Assembly (NCBI GenBank): GCA_002239065.1
Contig: MPNO01000001.1
Location: 1-64,000 of the forward strand
Reading direction: 5' to 3'
Length of the DNA stretch: 64,000 nt
Origin: Defluviicoccus sp. bin129
Lineage (GTDB): Bacteria; Pseudomonadota; Alphaproteobacteria; MPNO01
In this document: in pieces, positions 46,659-56,182 of the stretch
Layout: each line of letters starts with the position of its first letter
Numbering within the stretch: position 1 is the first letter of the stretch
Program-made: the position numbers and the translations under genes
Notes under the pieces: model-generated
Database searches by the model: none
Told to the model about the DNA's origin: nothing
The model's input: only the letters and a program-made list of their open reading frames with translations

Positions 46659-48169
46659 CCGACCTGTCCTCCTGGGTCGAGAAGAACGCCGCGTTCGCCC
46701 CGTCGAAGACCGCGATCCGCTTCGAGGGCGAGGATATCGGCTACGCCCGCTTCGCCGGGACCATCCGGGGCTATGCGCGGGCGCTGAAGGCGGTCCACGG
46801 CGTCCGGCCCGGCGACCGGGTCGCCTATCTCGGCTTCAACAGCCCGGCGATGCTGGCGCTGTTCTTCGCCTGCGCGCGGCTGGGCGCGCTGTTCTCGCCG
46901 CTCAACTGGCGCCTGGTGGCGCCGGAACTGGCCTACATCCTTGGCGATTCGGCGCCCCGGGTGCTGGTCGCCGATGCCGATCACCGCGACCTCGCGAGCG
47001 CCGCGGCGGCCGATTGCCCGGCGGTCACGATCCCCGCCGACCGGATCGCCCGGGACGCGGAAACCGCCAAGGGCGATGACCGCAACCCGGCGGTGACGCG
47101 CGAGACGCCCTGCCTGCTGGTCTACACCTCGGGCACCACGGGCCATCCCAAGGGCGCCGTGCTCGCCCAGGAGGCGATCCAGGTCAACGCGCATCACTGC
47201 ATCCACTATGCCGGGCTCACCGATGCCGACCGGGTGCTGACGGTGCTGCCGATGTTCCATGTCGGCGGGCTCAACATCCTGACCTCGCCCGCCTTCTATG
47301 CCGGGGGGACGGTGATCCTGCACCGCCGCTTCGATGCCGCGGCGACGCTGCGCGCCATCGCCGAGGACCGCCCGACCCAGCTCGTGCTCGTGCCGGCCAC
47401 CATCCAGGCGGTGATCGACCTGCCCGGCTGGGCGGATGCGGACATCTCCAGCCTGCGCCTGCTCACGACCGGCTCGTCGATCGTGCCGCCGCATTTGATC
47501 GACGCCATCCATGCGCGCGGCATACCGGTGTGCCAGACCTATGGCCTGACCGAGACCGCGCCGGTCGCGATCTACCAGAAGCCCGGGGATTGCCGCCTCA
47601 AGCCGCGCTCGACCGGGAAATGCGGGCTGCATTGCGAGATGGCGATCGCCGACGAGGACGGCAATCCGCTGCCGGACGGGGCGTCGGGGGAAATCCTGAT
47701 CCGCGGCGGCAACGTGCTCCTGGAATACTGGAACAACCGGGACGAGACCCGCCGCGCCATCAGGGACGGCTGGTTCCATACCGGCGATGTCGGCTATCGC
47801 GATCCGGACGGCGACGTGTTCGTCGACGACCGCAAGAAGGATATCGTGATCTCCGGCGGCGAGAACATCTACCCGGCCGAGATCGAGCAGCTCGTCCACC
47901 GCATGGACGATGTCGAGGACGTCGCCGTGGTCGGCCGCCACGACGCCCGCTGGGGCGAGGTGCCGGTGGCGGTGGTCGTACCGGCGCCGGGCGCGGCGAT
48001 CGCGGCAGCGGAGTTTCTCGCCCGCTTCGAGGGCCGTCTCGCCCGCTTCAAGCACCCCAAGGACGTGCTGTTCGTCGACGCGCTGCCGAGGAACGCGATG
48101 GGCAAGACCCTCAAGCACCAATTGCGGGACAGGGTGAACCGCGGGCAGGCCCGGCCGGCGCGGGGCTAG
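46655..48169 (+). CDS. Acyl-CoA synthetase (AMP-forming)
   Basis: A 504-residue ANL-superfamily ligase activating a carboxylic acid to its CoA thioester. Motifs: YTSGTTGHPKGAVL (P-loop), QTYGLTETAPV, GWFHTGDVGYRDPDGDVF, DDRKKDIVISGGENIYP and PRNAMGKTLKHQL with the C-terminal catalytic Lys. Specificity unknown; medium-chain or aromatic acids are common. It forms a pair with the acyl-CoA dehydrogenase. Its TAG stop interlocks with that of the aspartate dehydrogenase gene in a CTAG. Confidence 0.92.
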   Translation: MTDLSSWVEKNAAFAPSKTAIRFEGEDIGYARFAGTIRGYARALKAVHGVRPGDRVAYLGFNSPAMLALFFACARLGALFSPLNWRLVAPELAYILGDSAPRVLVADADHRDLASAAAADCPAVTIPADRIARDAETAKGDDRNPAVTRETPCLLVYTSGTTGHPKGAVLAQEAIQVNAHHCIHYAGLTDADRVLTVLPMFHVGGLNILTSPAFYAGGTVILHRRFDAAATLRAIAEDRPTQLVLVPATIQAVIDLPGWADADISSLRLLTTGSSIVPPHLIDAIHARGIPVCQTYGLTETAPVAIYQKPGDCRLKPRSTGKCGLHCEMAIADEDGNPLPDGASGEILIRGGNVLLEYWNNRDETRRAIRDGWFHTGDVGYRDPDGDVFVDDRKKDIVISGGENIYPAEIEQLVHRMDDVEDVAVVGRHDARWGEVPVAVVVPAPGAAIAAAEFLARFEGRLARFKHPKDVLFVDALPRNAMGKTLKHQLRDRVNRGQARPARG

Positions 48170-48941
48170 ATCTCGACCGGGGCGGCGCGGCGCAGGATCT
48201 CGGCGACCACGCTGTGGGCGGCGAGCGTCGAGGTCTTGGGATTGTCGGGGAGCGGCCGGCCGCGCACCACGATGTCGAAGGCGCCGAACATCCCCTCGAC
48301 GCGGACATCGTGGATGTTGCCGCCGGCCCCGGGATCGGCGACCAGCTTCACCTCGGTGCGGTCGAACCCGGCCCCGGCCAGCGCGATGGTGGCCGCGACG
48401 TTGGCGTTCTGCGGGTAGAGTCTCGCCGCCTCGTCCGCCGCGCCCTCGAACAGCACCGTCGGCCGGGCGAGCGCGTCGAGATCGTGCGCCGCCTCGGCCG
48501 GGGTGCCGCGCCACGCCGCCGGCGGCTTGCGCGAGGTATAGACCACCCGGTCCAGCCCGCCGATGCGCGCCGCCGCCAGCGCATCCGCGCCGGCCACCGC
48601 GCCCGCGGGCAGGATCAGCTGGCCGCCCCCCCCCTGCGGAGCGGCGCATCGGCCGGCGCGCCGATGGAGATGACCAGGAAGTCGATGCCGCGCCTGAGCG
48701 CATCCTCGCCGAACTCCGCCACCGCGCCGTGCCCGGCGCATTCGGCGATCAGGTCGGGCGCGGTCGCCAGTTCGCCGAGGGCGCTCGCCACCTCCAGCGT
48801 CACCGGCAGGGCGGCGCGCGCGTCGGCCTCCCGCCCGAGGCGGACCAGCACGCCGGTGACCGCCGCCCCGGCGCCCGGCCCGATATGCCTCAAAACCTCG
48901 GTGGCGATGGCGCCGCGGCCGATCAGGACGACGTTGAGCAT
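48166..48941 (-). pseudogene. L-aspartate dehydrogenase gene with a frameshift at a G9 run
   Basis: Two overlapping frames together make an aspartate dehydrogenase-like protein (NAD(P)-dependent aspartate to iminoaspartate). The first frame has the Rossmann start LNVVLIGRGAIATEVLRHI to SIGAPADAPLR; the second has GGQLILPAGAVAGADALAAA and NVAATIALAGAGFDRTEVKL to the stop. They meet at a run of nine G on the minus strand (48627-48635). Ten G, or seven, would restore the frame. It could be a true mutation, phase variation, or an assembly error. It is the last gene of the catabolic operon and overlaps nothing upstream. Confidence 0.8.
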
Positions 48942-48945
48942 GGGC

Positions 48946-50607
48946 CTATCCCTTCGCGCGCACCGGCGGGCCGGCGAAGGGGATCGCGAACGGGCCGATC
49001 GCGGTCATGTCGATCTCCACCATGGACGGGCCGTCGGCGGCGATCGCCCGGTCGAGCGCCGCGCGCATCCCGGCGACATCGCCGACCCGCCGGAACGGCA
49101 GGCCGAGACCGCCAGCGAGCGCGGCGAGATCGGGCAGCGCGAGGTCGGTATAGAGATGCCGCCCGCCATAGCCGCGGTCCTGGATGTTGCGGATCACGCC
49201 GTAGCCGCGGTCGTTCATCGCGATCAGCGCGACGTCGGCACGCTCCTGCACCAGCGTCGCGATCTCGCCGAGGGAGAGCGCGAGTCCCCCGTCGCCCACC
49301 AGCGCCACGGTCTTGCGGCCGGGCGCGGCGAGCGCGGCGCCGATCGCCATGGGCAGCCCCTGGCCGATGCCGCCGCCGAGCGCATGGACCCCGCAGCGCG
49401 GCCCGGAAAGGCGCGGCGCGCGGTTGCCCCAGCTGCTGTTCGAAAGCGTGATGTCGCGCACCCAGACCACGTCGTCGGGCACCGCCCCCTGCACATCGTC
49501 CATCAGCCGCTCATAGGGGCCCAGGGTCGCGCGCAGCCCGGCCTCGGCGGCCAGCCGCGCGGCGGCGAGGTCGGGGGCGAGCGCGGGCTCGATATCCATG
49601 CGGCCGCGCAGCCGTTCGGCGAGCCCCGCCATGGCGTTCGCCGCGTCGCCGTGGACGAAGATGTCGTTGGCGTAGGACCGCCCGTCCGCCCTGGGATCGG
49701 CGTCGATCCGGTAGAGCGGGCGCGGCAAGGCGAGCCGGTACTTGAACGTCTCGTTGCCGCGCAGCCGGGAGCCCACCACCAGCATCGCGTCGCAGCCCGC
49801 GTAGAACGCCTCGACCGGGGGCTGGAGGTTGAACGCGCCGAGCGACATCGGGTCGCCCTCCGGGATCGTGCCGCGGCCATGGATGCTGGTGACGATGCCG
49901 AAGCCGAGGCGGGCCAGCGCGCGGGCTTCCGCCCCCGCCCCGGCCGCCCCCCCGCCCAGCCCCCGCCCCCGCCCGACCCACAGCACCGCCCGCCGCGCCG
50001 CCGCCAGCGCGTCGGCGAGTTGGTCGAGCGCGGCGGCGTCGGGCTCGGGGCGATCCGGCGGCAGCGGGGCGAGCGAGGACGGCCGCGCCAGCGACCCCTC
50101 CTGGATGTCGATCGGGATCTCGACGCTGACCGGCCCGCCGGGCGGGGTCCGGGCGATCCGCGCCGCCTCGCGCAACGCGCCCGGCAGGTCCGCCGCGCAG
50201 CGCACCCGGAGCGCCGCCTTGGAGGCGCCGCGCAGCATGGTGAGCTGGTCGCGCGCCTCGTGGATATAGCCGCGGTCCTGGTCGAGAAAGGCGGTCTCGA
50301 TCTGACCGGTCAGATGGAGCAGCGGGGTGCCGGCGGTCTGCGCCTCGACCAGCGCGCCGCAGGCATTGCCGGCGCCGGTCCCGGTGCTGGTGAAGGCGAC
50401 GCCGAGCCCGCCCGAGACGCGGGCATGGGCGTCGGCCATGTTCACCGCGCCCGCCTCGCCCCGCGCCGGCACGAAGCGGATGCGGTTGCGCCGCCCGATC
50501 GCGTCCAGCATCGGCATGTTGTGGATCGAGATCACCCCGAAGGCGGTCTCCACCCCGGCGGCCTCGAGGAAGGCGGCGACGACCTCGCCCGCCGGGATCT
50601 CAGACAT
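48946..50607 (-). CDS. Thiamine diphosphate-dependent enzyme, acetolactate-synthase-like
   Basis: A 553-residue ThDP enzyme. The N-terminal PYR domain has FVPARGEAGAVNMADAHAR with the conserved Glu, and the C-terminal PP domain has GDGGLALSLGEIATL with the ThDP-Mg motif, followed by NDRGYGVIRNIQ. Relatives are acetolactate synthases, benzoylformate decarboxylases and oxalyl-CoA decarboxylases; the substrate is not clear. It sits between an SDR (8-base overlap) and the aspartate dehydrogenase in one operon. Confidence 0.87.
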   Translation of the reverse strand: MSEIPAGEVVAAFLEAAGVETAFGVISIHNMPMLDAIGRRNRIRFVPARGEAGAVNMADAHARVSGGLGVAFTSTGTGAGNACGALVEAQTAGTPLLHLTGQIETAFLDQDRGYIHEARDQLTMLRGASKAALRVRCAADLPGALREAARIARTPPGGPVSVEIPIDIQEGSLARPSSLAPLPPDRPEPDAAALDQLADALAAARRAVLWVGRGRGLGGGAAGAGAEARALARLGFGIVTSIHGRGTIPEGDPMSLGAFNLQPPVEAFYAGCDAMLVVGSRLRGNETFKYRLALPRPLYRIDADPRADGRSYANDIFVHGDAANAMAGLAERLRGRMDIEPALAPDLAAARLAAEAGLRATLGPYERLMDDVQGAVPDDVVWVRDITLSNSSWGNRAPRLSGPRCGVHALGGGIGQGLPMAIGAALAAPGRKTVALVGDGGLALSLGEIATLVQERADVALIAMNDRGYGVIRNIQDRGYGGRHLYTDLALPDLAALAGGLGLPFRRVGDVAGMRAALDRAIAADGPSMVEIDMTAIGPFAIPFAGPPVRAKG

Positions 50608-51394
50608 GGTGCCCCTGCCCGCCCGCGACCTCGATGGTCTCCCCGGTCAGGTAGCTCGCCGCCGGCGAGGCGAGGAAGACCATGACGCGGGCCGCCTCGT
50701 CGGCCTCGCCGAGCCGGCCGAGCGGGATTCCCCGTTCGCGGGCGAGCTCGGCGAACCACGCCTGCTTGCTCTTGCCGCCGCCTTCGCCCCCGGCATGGCG
50801 GCGGTTCCACTGTCCCGAATCGACCAGCCCGATCAGGATGGAGTTGACGCGGATGCCCCTGGGCGCGAAGTCGCGGCTCATCGTCTTGGCGAGGTTGAGC
50901 GCGCCCGCGCGGGCGGCGGAGGTGGCCGCGAGCCACGGCTCGGGGCGCCGCGCGAGCAGGGCGTTGGTGCAGACGATGGCCGACGGCGCGGCGTCTTCGA
51001 GCGGCTTCAGGAAGGCGCGCACCGGGTTCAGGACGGAGAAGAATTTCAAATCGAGCTCGGCGCGCCATTCGTCGTCGCCCAGATCGGCGAGCCCGCCGCG
51101 CCGGGCCTGGCCGGCATTGGCGATCAGGATGTCGGCGCGGCCGAAGCGTTCGGCCACCCGGTCGCGGAACGCCGCCACCCGGCCGGGCTCCAGCACGTCG
51201 CAGGCGGCCGCCAGCACCCGGTCGGCGCCATGCGCGTCGCCCAGCCGCCGCTCCGCCCCGGACAGCCGGTCCTCCGACCGGCCGCAGATGGCGACGCTGG
51301 CGCCCTCTTCGAGGAAGATCCGCGCGGCGGCGAGGCCGATCCCCGACGACCCTCCGGTGACCACCGCCACCTTGCCGGACAGGCCGAGATCCAC
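50600..51394 (-). CDS. SDR-family protein with substituted active site
   Basis: A 264-residue Rossmann protein. The cofactor loop TGGSSGIG (13-20) and IANAG are intact. The catalytic Y-x-x-x-K, normally YSAAKAA, is here TSAARAG: Thr158 and Arg162, and the usual Ser is in VCTN. Such TSAAR-type relatives occur in catabolic operons and are not typical dehydrogenases. It starts at a GTG (51394), 25 bases after the hydrolase stop, and overlaps the ThDP gene by 8 bases. Confidence 0.83.
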   Translation of the reverse strand: MDLGLSGKVAVVTGGSSGIGLAAARIFLEEGASVAICGRSEDRLSGAERRLGDAHGADRVLAAACDVLEPGRVAAFRDRVAERFGRADILIANAGQARRGGLADLGDDEWRAELDLKFFSVLNPVRAFLKPLEDAAPSAIVCTNALLARRPEPWLAATSAARAGALNLAKTMSRDFAPRGIRVNSILIGLVDSGQWNRRHAGGEGGGKSKQAWFAELARERGIPLGRLGEADEAARVMVFLASPAASYLTGETIEVAGGQGHHV

Positions 51395-51419
51395 CGCCGC
51401 TATTCCGCCGCGGCGCCGG

Positions 51420-52229
51420 TCATGCGAGACCGTCCAGGAAGCCGGTGAGCGCGGCGTTGAACGCATCCGGCCCCTCGACATAGCTCGCATGGCCCAGCCC
51501 CGGCAGGGTGAGATAGCGCGCGCCGGGAATGGCGGCGGCGATGTCGCGGCCGATCGCCTCGGGGGTGACGCGGTCCTCGCTACCATACATCACCAGCGCC
51601 GGCGCCCGGATCGCCGCGGCGTCGGGGAAGATGTCCGAGCCGTGCAGCATGCGGGCGGCCTGGACGTAGCCGTCGGGCCGAACCCGGCTCTGCACCGCGA
51701 ACACCTTCTCGTAAATCTCGTCGGGCGCGCCGGGCGACAGCACCTCGCGGGCGCGGCGCCGGGCGACCTCCGCCGGGCCGAGCGTCGTCATCGCCCCGAT
51801 GCGCGCCTCCAGCCGGCCGACGCGGAGCTCCTCGGACGACTTCAGATAGCCCGCCGCGGCGTCGGACAGGGTGAGGCTGACGAGCCGCCCGGGGTGCCGG
51901 GCGGCGAAGGACGCCGCGATCAGCCCGCCGAGCGAATGGCCGAGCAGATGGACCCGCGCGAGCCCGAGCCCGTCGAGCAGGTCTGCCACCGCGTCGCCAT
52001 AGGCGGAGCAAAGCGGGCTGTCCCCGGGCAGCGGGTCCGAGCCGCCATAGCCCGGCGCGTCCCAGGCGATGGCGCGGTAGCGGCCGGCCAGCCCGTCGAG
52101 CTGCGCCTCCCACGACGCCGAGCCCGAGCCGATACCGTGCAGCAGCACCAGCGGCGGCCCCTCGCCGGCCGCGCGGCAGGCGATCGCGCGCCCGTTCGCC
52201 CGGACGGTCTCGAGCGGCGGGAGGCTCAC
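51420..52229 (-). CDS. Alpha/beta hydrolase
   Basis: A 269-residue hydrolase with LLHGIGSGSASWEAQL, nucleophile Ser99 in LLGHSLGGLIAASF, YGSEDRVTPEA (acid) and GLGHASYVEGP (His). It starts with a GTG overlapping the cupin stop (GTGA). It resembles the hydrolase at 44625 (both have the SASW segment and AIAWDxPGYGGS), so they may be old paralogues in the same pathway. Substrate unknown. Confidence 0.87.
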   Translation of the reverse strand: MSLPPLETVRANGRAIACRAAGEGPPLVLLHGIGSGSASWEAQLDGLAGRYRAIAWDAPGYGGSDPLPGDSPLCSAYGDAVADLLDGLGLARVHLLGHSLGGLIAASFAARHPGRLVSLTLSDAAAGYLKSSEELRVGRLEARIGAMTTLGPAEVARRRAREVLSPGAPDEIYEKVFAVQSRVRPDGYVQAARMLHGSDIFPDAAAIRAPALVMYGSEDRVTPEAIGRDIAAAIPGARYLTLPGLGHASYVEGPDAFNAALTGFLDGLA

Positions 52230-52714
52230 GCCTGGCGCTTGATCTTGGCGAGCGGATGGTCGGGCGGGTAGGTCGGGATGCGCGGCCGGGACGCGCCCAG
52301 CATCACGCACATCAGCGCCTCCTCCTCGCCCTCGTTGACCAGCCCGCGATAGACGCCGGGCGGCACCGAGATCAGGTCGCGCTCGCCGAGCTCGGTCTCG
52401 AAGGTCTCGCCGTCGCTCTCCAGGGTGAGGCGAATCCGCCCGCGCAGCATGAAGAACACCTCCTCCACGTCGTCATGGACATGCGGCGGGCCCTCGCAGC
52501 CGGGCGGCAGCACCATGGTCGAGAAGGTGAAATGTTCCGACGGCACGGCGTTCGCGTCGTCCGGCACGCCGGTCCCGCCGGTGCCGAGATAGCGCATCTG
52601 CGCGCGCCGGTATCTGGGGTCGAAATCGGCCTGGAACTTGAGCGCGTCCCAGTCATAGCGCCGGGTCTCGTAGCGCGCGATCCGGGTCTCCATCCAGTCG
52701 GCGAGGCTGCGCAT
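52226..52714 (-). CDS. Cupin-domain protein
   Basis: A 162-residue single-cupin protein. Motif 1 is GPPHVHDDVEEVFFMLRGRI with two His and a Glu for metal, and motif 2 lies near VPPGVYRGLVNEG. The conserved metal His in motif 2 is missing (Tyr-Arg in its place), so metal binding may be partial. Such proteins act as dioxygenases, isomerases or sensors. It is the fourth gene of the Rieske operon, 12 bases after the oxygenase. Confidence 0.85.
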   Translation of the reverse strand: MRSLADWMETRIARYETRRYDWDALKFQADFDPRYRRAQMRYLGTGGTGVPDDANAVPSEHFTFSTMVLPPGCEGPPHVHDDVEEVFFMLRGRIRLTLESDGETFETELGERDLISVPPGVYRGLVNEGEEEALMCVMLGASRPRIPTYPPDHPLAKIKRQA

Positions 52715-52726
52715 GATCGGCTCCTC

Positions 52727-53773
52727 CTACTCGGCCGCCGCGGCGGTCGCTTCGCCGGCGCGGAGCGCCGCGACCTGGCGCCGGGCCTCGTCCTCGATCG
52801 ACCGCCGGATCCGCGCGAGCCCGGCGTCGTGCTGGTAGAGGAACTCGTGGTCCCTGGCGTCGTTCGGCATGCCCTCCAGCAGGATGCGGTCCTGCTCCAG
52901 CACGTCCCAGTGGAGGGTCTCCAGCTTGTGCTTGTACATGAACCGCCACACCGAACGCTCCCAGCCGGCCACCTTGCGGGTGCGCCAGAAGAACACGCGG
53001 CAGCTTTCGCGGTCGATCGGGGTGACGAAGCCGACGATGCCGAACGCGCCGCCCGGCCCGGCATTGCCCTGATAGGGGATCGAGAGCCGCATCCAGTGGG
53101 CGCCGGTATCGGCGAACTCGACCCAGTCGAAATTGACCCCGCGCTGGTTGGTCTTCTCGAACACCAGCCCGTGCCCGGTGTCGCGGGTGCGCATCCTCGC
53201 TTCCTTGTCGCCGCGCCCCATGGAATGCGATTCGGCGTGCAGATAGGCGCCGTGCATCGGGTCCATCACGTTGTCGATGGCGTAGCGGTAGTTGCAGCGC
53301 CAGTGCGAGGTGCAGAGGATCGCGCTCCACTCTTCCGAACGCAGCTCCTCGGGGTATTCGAATTGCGCCGGCTCGGGATGCAGTGCATCGCCGAAATAGG
53401 CGAAAATGCCGCCCATATGCTCGAACGCCGGGTAGGATTTGACGGCCCGCGTGCCGACCATCGGGCAGTCGCCGATCGCCGGCATGGCGACCACGGTGCC
53501 CGAGCCGTCGACCTCCAGCCCGTGATACCAGCAGGCCAGCCGGTCGCCGAGATTCCAGCCCTTGGAGAGCTCCGCGCCGCGATGCGGGCAGCGGTCGGCG
53601 AGCACATTGACCCCGCCGTCGGCGTCGCGCCAGACCACGATCCGCTCGCCGAGACGCGTCAGCGCGACCGGCTTGTCGCGGATCATCCAGCTCGCGGCGA
53701 TCGGGTACCAGCGGTTGCGCACCCCGAGTTCGACCAGGGTCTCGGCGTCGGCGGCGCTCTGGTGTGCGGACAT
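52727..53773 (-). CDS. Rieske non-haem iron oxygenase, demethylase/hydroxylase type
   Basis: A 348-residue oxygenase. The Rieske cluster ligands are Cys62, His64, Cys81 and His84 in CPHRGAELSKGWNLGDRLAC-W-YH. The mononuclear iron site lies in DNVMDPMHGAYLHAES, with His residues spaced as in vanillate O-demethylase-like enzymes. The start at 53773 has GGAGGCGGGG upstream and is better than ATG 53785. The reductase partner is not found in the operon. O- or N-demethylation would release a one-carbon unit, which fits the MTHFR gene in the same operon. Confidence 0.9.
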   Translation of the reverse strand: MSAHQSAADAETLVELGVRNRWYPIAASWMIRDKPVALTRLGERIVVWRDADGGVNVLADRCPHRGAELSKGWNLGDRLACWYHGLEVDGSGTVVAMPAIGDCPMVGTRAVKSYPAFEHMGGIFAYFGDALHPEPAQFEYPEELRSEEWSAILCTSHWRCNYRYAIDNVMDPMHGAYLHAESHSMGRGDKEARMRTRDTGHGLVFEKTNQRGVNFDWVEFADTGAHWMRLSIPYQGNAGPGGAFGIVGFVTPIDRESCRVFFWRTRKVAGWERSVWRFMYKHKLETLHWDVLEQDRILLEGMPNDARDHEFLYQHDAGLARIRRSIEDEARRQVAALRAGEATAAAAE

Positions 53774-53794
53774 CCCCGCCTCCATCCTGTTCCG

Positions 53795-54028
53795 TCAGGG
53801 GCCGAGGCGGATCATCGCCGCCTCGAAGACTTCCGCGGTCCACCGGTCCGCGCCCTCGGGGGCGGGCCCGTCGGCGTTCAGCGCATCGACAATCCCGTCG
53901 AGGTCGTGGATTCCGCGACCGAAGATCTCCTCCAGACGGTCGGCGAGCGCCTGCGCGAAGGCGCCGGGCGGTGCGTCGACCTGGGTCTGGTGCCGGATAT
54001 TTCCGGGCTCCTCGTAAGGCAAGGGCAA
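53795..54028 (-). CDS. Small recombinase-like helix-turn-helix protein
   Basis: A 77-residue protein starting with TTG at 54028 (GGAGGGG eight bases before). RLEEIFGRGIHDLDGIVDAL, then GADRWTAEVFEAAMIRLG, matches the small recombinase-like HTH proteins that often precede Rieske oxygenase genes. A longer TTG start at 54109 is possible but lacks a ribosome site. Function unknown; it may be a regulator or an accessory protein. Confidence 0.68.
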   Translation of the reverse strand: MPLPYEEPGNIRHQTQVDAPPGAFAQALADRLEEIFGRGIHDLDGIVDALNADGPAPEGADRWTAEVFEAAMIRLGP

Positions 54029-54151
54029 GCTCGAACCCCTCCGATGATACGGCCGATACCGGACGTCGTTTACGAGATTCACGGTAGGGCGTGCGGGAAA
54101 TCCGGTCAATGCCGGACGCCGGCCCCGGATCGTTCCCCGGAGCCGGGAGGT

Positions 54152-55045
54152 CTACAGCCCCGCCGCCCTGCGGGCGTCGGCCAGCCACGCCATCGCGCGC
54201 CCGACGCCGCCGAAAGGGAAGACGTGCAGGCCGGCGAACTCGGGCAGCGGATCGTTCCCCGCCGCGGCGACCACGCCGGCGATCAGCCCGTCCGGCTTCA
54301 CAATGCGGCGGATCAGCTTCACGCTGCCGGCGCCCTGGCGCATCAGGGCGCGGGCCGAAACGCCGACGCCGCAGATCTTCGCATAGCGCAGCAGGGTCGC
54401 CAGGTCTGCGGGGCCGGCAATGCCGAGGCGCACCGGAAGGCCGATGCCCAGACCGCGCAGAGTCCGCGCCCAATCGACGACCGTCGCGCCGTCGAAGACG
54501 AACTGGGTCACGAAATCGAAATCGGCGTCGCTGCCGCGGGCGTAACGGTCCTTCCCGAGCATCGCCTCGCGCAGCTCTGCCGCGCCGATCAGGCGATTGC
54601 CCTCGGGATGGGCGCCGACATGGATGGTCCGCAGGCCGTGCCGTTCCAGGGCGCCGGTCAGCAGCACATCCATGCTCCCGGCATACGGCCCGGCAATTTC
54701 CGGCCGGTCGCCGGCGATCACCAGAGCCTCCCGGCAGCCGGCCTCGCCGGTCAGCCGGGAGAGGAAATCCTCGAGCGCGGCGCGGCTCGGCAGGCCCCGC
54801 GCCGCGATATGCGGGACGGCGACATAGCCGCGCGCATTCAGCGTCTTCGCGGCGGCGACCGTGTCGGCCCGGTCGCGCGACGGCAACGAGGGGATGAAGA
54901 CCCGGGCGCCCGCCGGCACATGCGCGCACAGCTTGTCGACCTCGCCGGTATCCGGCAGGGTTTCCGTCGACACGTGGGTCAGCAAACGCTGCAGGAGCGG
55001 CTGCGGATGGACCGGATACTCGGCGGAACGAAGATCGAGTTTCAT
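54152..55045 (-). CDS. Methylenetetrahydrofolate reductase-like protein
   Basis: A 297-residue TIM-barrel protein like MetF-type MTHFR, handling one-carbon units on folate. Segments include STETLPDTGEVDKLCAHVP, VAVPHIAARGLPSRAALEDF, ALVIAGDRPEIAG, IHVGAHPEGNRL, DADFDFVTQFVFDGA and CGVGVSARALMRQ. It lacks the C-terminal regulatory part of eukaryotic enzymes, as expected. It heads the operon with the Rieske oxygenase, which suggests it takes up demethylation-derived carbon rather than serving methionine synthesis. Confidence 0.82.
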   Translation of the reverse strand: MKLDLRSAEYPVHPQPLLQRLLTHVSTETLPDTGEVDKLCAHVPAGARVFIPSLPSRDRADTVAAAKTLNARGYVAVPHIAARGLPSRAALEDFLSRLTGEAGCREALVIAGDRPEIAGPYAGSMDVLLTGALERHGLRTIHVGAHPEGNRLIGAAELREAMLGKDRYARGSDADFDFVTQFVFDGATVVDWARTLRGLGIGLPVRLGIAGPADLATLLRYAKICGVGVSARALMRQGAGSVKLIRRIVKPDGLIAGVVAAAGNDPLPEFAGLHVFPFGGVGRAMAWLADARRAAGL

Positions 55046-55336
55046 GGCTTTGCCGATCGGCCGGACCCGCCGGCGAATGCGCCGCGCGGGCAGATGCGGG
55101 AGCGAGCGGCCATTACGCCCTCTTGCCGACAATGAAAAGCGAAAAATCCCGGGTACGAATCACGGTCGCGTGTAGCGCCGTCGCGGGCGGCATGTCCGGC
55201 CGCGTCCGGACGCCTTCCGGGCTTCCGGGTTGCGCTGCCGAATCCGCCCGACGCCGCCCGGGCCGGCGCAGCGATTGCGCGCCGCCCGGCGCCGCGATAG
55301 TTGTGCTGCATGTGGACCGCAACCGAGCGAGGGTCC

Positions 55337-56182
55337 ATGACGGACGATGAGGCGAAGGCGCATGTCCGCGCCGTAACCGTCGCCTCCGGCACGTCGTTCT
55401 ACTGGGCGATGCGTCTCCTGCCGGCTGCCCGGCGCGAGGCGATGTTCGCGATCTACGCGTTCTGCCGCGAGGTCGACGACATCGCGGACGACGCGGGGCC
55501 GCCGGACGACAAGCGCCGCCGCCTCGACCTGTGGCGCGACGAGATCGACGCGATCTACGCCGGCGGGCCCGCAGGGCTCACCGCCCGCGCCCTGGTGGAG
55601 CCGACGCGGCGCTACGGGCTCCGCCGCGAGGATTTCCTGGCGGTGATCGACGGCATGAAGATGGATCTGGGCGAGGGGCTGAAGGCGCCGCAATTCGACG
55701 AGCTGGAGCTCTACTGCCACCGGGTGGCGGGCGCGGTGGGGCTCTTGTCGATCCGCGCCTTCGGGGACGGCGGACCGCACGCCCAGGCGTTCGCGCTGGC
55801 GCTCGGGACGGCGTTGCAGCTGACCAATATCCTGCGCGACATGGTCGAGGACGCCGAGCGCGACCGGCTCTATCTGCCGCGCGAGCTGCTGGACGAGGCG
55901 GGAATCGAGGTCGCGGCGCCGCGCGAGGTGCTGCGCCATGCCGCGATACCGGAGGTCTGCGCGGCGCTGGCGCGGATCGCGAAACAGAAATTCGACGAGG
56001 CGCAGTCGGCGCTGGCGGATTGCGACCGCCGCGCGCTGCGCCCCGGGGTGGTGATGATGATGCACTACCGGCGCCTGCTTGCCGCGCTGGAGCGGCGCGG
56101 CTGGACCCGCCTCGAAGTCCCGGTCCGCCTGTCGAAGCCGGAAAAGCTCCTGATCGCGCTGCGCCACGGCGTCTTCGCCTGA
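55337..56182 (+). CDS. hpnD: Presqualene diphosphate synthase, HpnD
   Basis: A 281-residue squalene/phytoene-synthase-fold enzyme making presqualene diphosphate from farnesyl diphosphate. The two Asp motifs are DDIAD (in AIYAFCREVDDIADDAG) and NILRDMVEDAERDRLYLP, with YCHRVAGAVGLLS in between. GAGGG precedes the ATG. HpnC and HpnE, which complete squalene formation in bacteria, are not next to it. Upstream it is divergent from MTHFR by 291 bases. Confidence 0.93.
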   Translation: MTDDEAKAHVRAVTVASGTSFYWAMRLLPAARREAMFAIYAFCREVDDIADDAGPPDDKRRRLDLWRDEIDAIYAGGPAGLTARALVEPTRRYGLRREDFLAVIDGMKMDLGEGLKAPQFDELELYCHRVAGAVGLLSIRAFGDGGPHAQAFALALGTALQLTNILRDMVEDAERDRLYLPRELLDEAGIEVAAPREVLRHAAIPEVCAALARIAKQKFDEAQSALADCDRRALRPGVVMMMHYRRLLAALERRGWTRLEVPVRLSKPEKLLIALRHGVFA

